A stretch of DNA of 64,000 nt from Desulfotomaculum copahuensis (lineage in GTDB: Bacteria; Bacillota; Desulfotomaculia; Desulfotomaculales; Desulfovirgulaceae): NCBI RefSeq assembly GCF_001655685.1, contig NZ_LYVF01000062.1, positions 62,001 to 126,000 of the forward strand, given 5' to 3'. The notes under the pieces were generated by a model that saw only the letters and a list, made by a program, of their open reading frames with translations, ran no database searches and was not told where the DNA came from. The position numbers were made by a program, and so were the translations under genes. Below are positions 61,710 through 64,000 of the stretch, in pieces; the first letter of the stretch is position 1, and every line of letters starts with the position of its first letter.

Positions 61710-63011
61710 TTGTCTTATACCATTAAAAAATCGGAAGAGCTGTTCGCCGCAGCCCGCAAGTATATGCCCGGCGGAGTGAACAGCCCGGTGCGCGCCTTTC
61801 AAGCCGTAGGCGGGCAACCGGTGTTCATCGCCCGGGGTGAGGGGGCCTGGCTGTACGATGTGGACGGCAACCGGTACATAGACTATGTTGGCTCCTGGGG
61901 GCCGCTGATCCTGGGCCACCGGCACCCGGAGGTGATCGCCGCCTTGCGGGACTGTCTGGAGACGGGCACCAGTTTTGGCGCTCCCACCGCACTGGAGACG
62001 GAACTGGCCAGAGAGATCGTCAGTGCCATTCCCTCCGTGGAAATGGTGCGCCTGGTCAATTCAGGCACCGAGGCCACCATGAGCGCCCTGCGCCTGGCCC
62101 GGGGATACACGGGCCGGAACAGGATCGTCAAATTCGAGGGTTGCTATCACGGCCACGCTGATTTTCTCTTGATCAAAGCCGGCTCGGGTGCGCTGACCCT
62201 GGGCGTGCCCACCAGCCCGGGCGTGCCGGCGGACACGGCGGCCAATACAATTAATGCCCCCTACAATGACCCGGACACGCTGGAGCAAATCTTTGCCGCC
62301 CATGGGCAGGACATCGCCGCTGTAATCGTCGAGCCGGTGGCCGGCAACATGGGCGTGGTGCCGCCGCAAGAAGGATTTTTGTCCTTTTTGCGGGAAATCA
62401 CCCGCCGCTACGGCGCGCTGCTCATTTTTGACGAAGTGATGACCGGTTTCCGGGTAGCCTACGGCGGCGCCCAGGAGCGCTTCGGGATCAATCCCGACCT
62501 GACCTGTCTGGGCAAGATCATCGGCGGCGGCCTGCCGGTGGGCGCCTACGGCGGGAAAAGGGAAATCATGGAACGGGTGGCCCCGGCCGGTCCGGTCTAC
62601 CAGGCCGGTACACTGTCCGGCAACCCCCTGGCGGTCACCGCCGGCCTGGCCACGCTGCGGATACTGCAGCACCCGGGGACATACGCAGAACTTGAGCGCA
62701 AATCCGCCCGGCTGGCTGACGGGCTGGCCCGGGCGGCGGCAGATGCCGGCGTACCGGTGACCTTGAACCGGGTGGGGGCGATGCTCTGCCTTTTCTTCAC
62801 CGATCATCCGGTAACCGATTATGAAAGCGCCTGCCGGTCCAACACGGCCCGTTTCGCCGCCTTTTTCCGGACCATGCTGTCCGGAGGCGTTTACCTGGCC
62901 CCTTCACAGTTCGAGGCTGTATTCATCAGCCTGGCCCATAGCGGGGAACAAATCGACCGGACTGTGGAAGCGGCGCACAAGGCTTTTGCCGCCGCGGGGC
63001 GGATCGAATGA
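61710..63011 (+). CDS. hemL: glutamate-1-semialdehyde 2,1-aminomutase
   Basis: HemL isomerises glutamate 1-semialdehyde to 5-aminolevulinate with PLP. The 433-residue enzyme begins [29 protein letters not shown]. It has [37 protein letters not shown], and the PLP lysine in [20 protein letters not shown] prefer TTG 61710, ten bases after GGGGAG. The GTG at 61701 overlaps the upstream stop and is too close to that site. It is the last gene of the tetrapyrrole block. Confidence 0.96.
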   Translation: MSYTIKKSEELFAAARKYMPGGVNSPVRAFQAVGGQPVFIARGEGAWLYDVDGNRYIDYVGSWGPLILGHRHPEVIAALRDCLETGTSFGAPTALETELAREIVSAIPSVEMVRLVNSGTEATMSALRLARGYTGRNRIVKFEGCYHGHADFLLIKAGSGALTLGVPTSPGVPADTAANTINAPYNDPDTLEQIFAAHGQDIAAVIVEPVAGNMGVVPPQEGFLSFLREITRRYGALLIFDEVMTGFRVAYGGAQERFGINPDLTCLGKIIGGGLPVGAYGGKREIMERVAPAGPVYQAGTLSGNPLAVTAGLATLRILQHPGTYAELERKSARLADGLARAAADAGVPVTLNRVGAMLCLFFTDHPVTDYESACRSNTARFAAFFRTMLSGGVYLAPSQFEAVFISLAHSGEQIDRTVEAAHKAFAAAGRIE

Positions 63012-63410
63012 TGATCTCCATTCCGTATGCGCCAAGTTGCGCTGCTGGAATCATTTTACCCTCTCATGGAAAAGCCTTTTAAAGCAGTTTTTAAACATCA
63101 TCATAAAACATCTTGCTAAATAATGATAAATAATTTATAATCACAAGTAAAGATTTAGCAACTGTAGATTCCTGAGGGCAAGGGATACCTTTTCCTGCCG
63201 GAGGGATGTAAAAATTCATAGCCGGTCCTGCGCAGAAGGGTTTTTCCTGCCGGCAAGGGGCGCTCCGGGCATGACCAGGGCAAAGTCTGCTTTCGCGCGC
63301 CGGAAAGCGGACTTTTTCTTTACTCCTTATCGTCCCCGGAAAACGTAGGCGACAGCCGGCAGTCCAGTGCAAATGAAAAAACTTGAAACTTTTTTGGCAG
63401 AGGTGCAAGT
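63012..63410 (+). promoter_or_regulatory. promoter and structured leader with internal terminator before the TM1266-family gene
   Basis: No gene lies in these 399 bases. TTGCTA (63113-63118) and TATAAT (63136-63141) are 17 bases apart. Transcription would start near 63148. The leader holds paired blocks, such as GGGCAAGG with CCTGCC (about 63177-63203), AGCCGG with TGCCGGC, and a CTGCGCAG palindrome. At 63285-63317, GTCTGCTTTC pairs with GAAAGCGGAC and is followed by TTTTT, an intrinsic terminator. It lies 94 bases before the ATG at 63411. Conditional termination is likely. Confidence 0.65.
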
Positions 63411-63662
63411 ATGGAAAGACGGATTGGGGTAATCGGTATTGCGGTGGAAAACAGGGAGCAGTCGGCCGCCCGGATCAATCAGATTTTAAGCGAATACGGC
63501 GCTCTGATCGTGGGCCGGATGGGTATCCCTTACCGGGAAAAGAACCTGTCCGTAATCGCTCTGATTGTGGACGGCAGCACGGACGAAATCGGCGCCTTGA
63601 CCGGTAAAATCGGCAACATCCGGGGCGTGCAGGTGAAAACCGCCCTGGTTGCGAAGGGGTGA
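63411..63662 (+). CDS. TM1266-family iron-only hydrogenase system putative regulator
   Basis: The 83-residue protein has an ACT/NikR-like small-molecule binding fold. It reads RRIGVIGIAVENREQSAARI, then ILSEYGALIVGRMGIPYREK, then VIALIVDGSTDEIGALTGKIG. Family members sit next to the [FeFe]-hydrogenase maturation genes hydE, hydF and hydG in many anaerobes, and are thought to be regulators. The aspartase gene that follows also belongs to that conserved neighbourhood. hydEFG would be expected just past the window. The leader upstream has its own terminator. Confidence 0.9.
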   Translation: MERRIGVIGIAVENREQSAARINQILSEYGALIVGRMGIPYREKNLSVIALIVDGSTDEIGALTGKIGNIRGVQVKTALVAKG

Positions 63663-63667
63663 GCGGC

Positions 63668-64000
63668 ATGTCATCAGCTACGCCGGAATACCATCCGCAC
63701 GAAACGGCCGGGCCGTCCGGACCGGAAAAGTTCCCCGGTGAAACGGCTGCCCCGGCCCGCCCGGAGAAAGGCCACCCGGGCGAAATGCCCGCGCCTGTCC
63801 TTCCGGAAAAGGACGCCCTGGAGGAAACAACCGCGCCCGTCCGCCTGGAAAGGGACGCCCTGGGTGAACTGTCCGTCCCCGCCGGCGCCTACTACGGCAT
63901 TCACAGCCTGCGTGCCGCCCGGAACTTCCCCGTATCGGGCCTTCCCGTGCACCCGGCGCTGCTCCGCGCCCTGGCCCTGGTCAAGCAGGCCGCTGCGGCG
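63668..64000 (+). CDS. aspA: aspartate ammonia-lyase, 5' part, with repeat-expanded N-terminus
   Basis: The gene runs off the window, with 111 codons visible. From about residue 63 the aspartase start is normal: LERDALGELSVPAGAYYGIHSLRA, then NFPVSGLPVHPALLRALALVK. Before it, about 60 residues consist of degenerate 13-14-residue units, each with a Pro, then PEK or LER and an acidic start: ETAGPSGPEKFPG, ETAAPARPEKGHPG, EMPAPVLPEKDALE, ETTAPVRLERDALG. Aspartases normally begin near the last unit. AAGGGGTGAGCGGC precedes the ATG. It should deaminate aspartate to fumarate; in this neighbourhood it accompanies hydrogenase maturation genes. Confidence 0.88.
   Translation, partial: MSSATPEYHPHETAGPSGPEKFPGETAAPARPEKGHPGEMPAPVLPEKDALEETTAPVRLERDALGELSVPAGAYYGIHSLRAARNFPVSGLPVHPALLRALALVKQAAAA

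Noticed and set aside
63148-63320. Known riboswitch (cobalamin, SAM, TPP, molybdenum cofactor) in the leader of the TM1266-family gene
   Set aside because: I could not find the conserved core of any of these classes by eye. The leader is reported only as an uncharacterised, terminator-bearing element.
63674-63952. Minus-strand frame with repeated FRxxRxGRF-like units opposite the aspartase start
   Set aside because: The repeats are the antisense reading of the aspartase tail repeats; there is no ribosome-binding site.
1-64000. CRISPR arrays, IS elements, prophage genes
   Set aside because: No direct-repeat/spacer series, transposase, integrase or phage structural gene was found on either strand.

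Overview
The window comes from a high-GC, anaerobic, spore-forming Firmicute. The gene set best fits a Desulfotomaculum/Pelotomaculum-like member of the Peptococcaceae. Supporting traits are a futalosine menaquinone pathway, siroheme-dependent (Ahb) heme synthesis, a selenocysteine system (selA, selB, tRNA-Sec), Feo iron uptake, a GerAB-type germination permease, a DUF1657 protein and an ADP-forming acyl-CoA synthetase. The taxonomic placement is inference. No IS element, prophage, integrase or CRISPR array was seen.

Layout. 1-5.1 kb is the distal part of a C-P lyase operon (phnH partial, phnI, J, K, L, M), followed by a TIM-barrel isomerase-like gene. 6.3-12.7 kb is a mixed accessory stretch: an acetyltransferase, a short ParE-like toxin, a DUF3795 protein, tRNA-Pro(GGG), a LysM protein, a beta-keto acid cleavage enzyme with a cyclase gene broken by an in-frame TAA, a cupin, a membrane-anchored protein and a ferredoxin. 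12.8-17.3 kb has a glycosyltransferase, a secreted phosphatase-like/polytopic membrane protein and an FAH-family hydrolase. 17.4-25.0 kb has speD and then the quinone block: a degenerate polyprenyl-synthase-like subunit, ubiE, ubiD, ubiA, mqnE, mqnA, mqnC. 25.2-30.8 kb has the acyl-CoA synthetase and selA-selB. 31-37.7 kb has small stress or sporulation genes, a MidA-like methyltransferase, an LpdD-like protein, a Fur-boxed feoA-feoB pair, a DUF456 protein and rnhA. 37.9-45.6 kb has two universal stress proteins, purL (with a PurS-like N-terminus), purQ, a DsrE-like protein, a nitrilase-family amidohydrolase and a YkgJ-type cysteine-cluster protein. 45.7-48.2 kb is an orphan NuoE/NuoF-like pair on the minus strand.

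48.3-51 kb has a membrane protein, a lone gerAB and tRNA-Sec. 51.3-63.0 kb is a long tetrapyrrole block: hepT-like prenyl synthase, siroheme dehydrogenase, hemA, hemC, cobA-hemD fusion, ahbC, hemB, ahbD, ahbA, ahbB, a 4-oxalocrotonate-tautomerase-like gene and hemL. Together these genes make uroporphyrinogen III from glutamyl-tRNA, then siroheme, then heme by the alternative route. The window ends with a hydrogenase-maturation regulator (TM1266 family) behind a leader that contains an intrinsic terminator, and the start of an aspartase whose N-terminus carries tandem 14-residue repeats.

No single large unknown system is evident. The most unusual items are the terminator-bearing leader before the TM1266 gene, the repeat-expanded aspartase N-terminus, the NuoE gene with no standard start codon, the nonsense-broken cyclase, the cysteine-rich insert in PhnK, the cysteine-rich extension of FeoA, and a tautomerase-like gene embedded in the Ahb heme operon.
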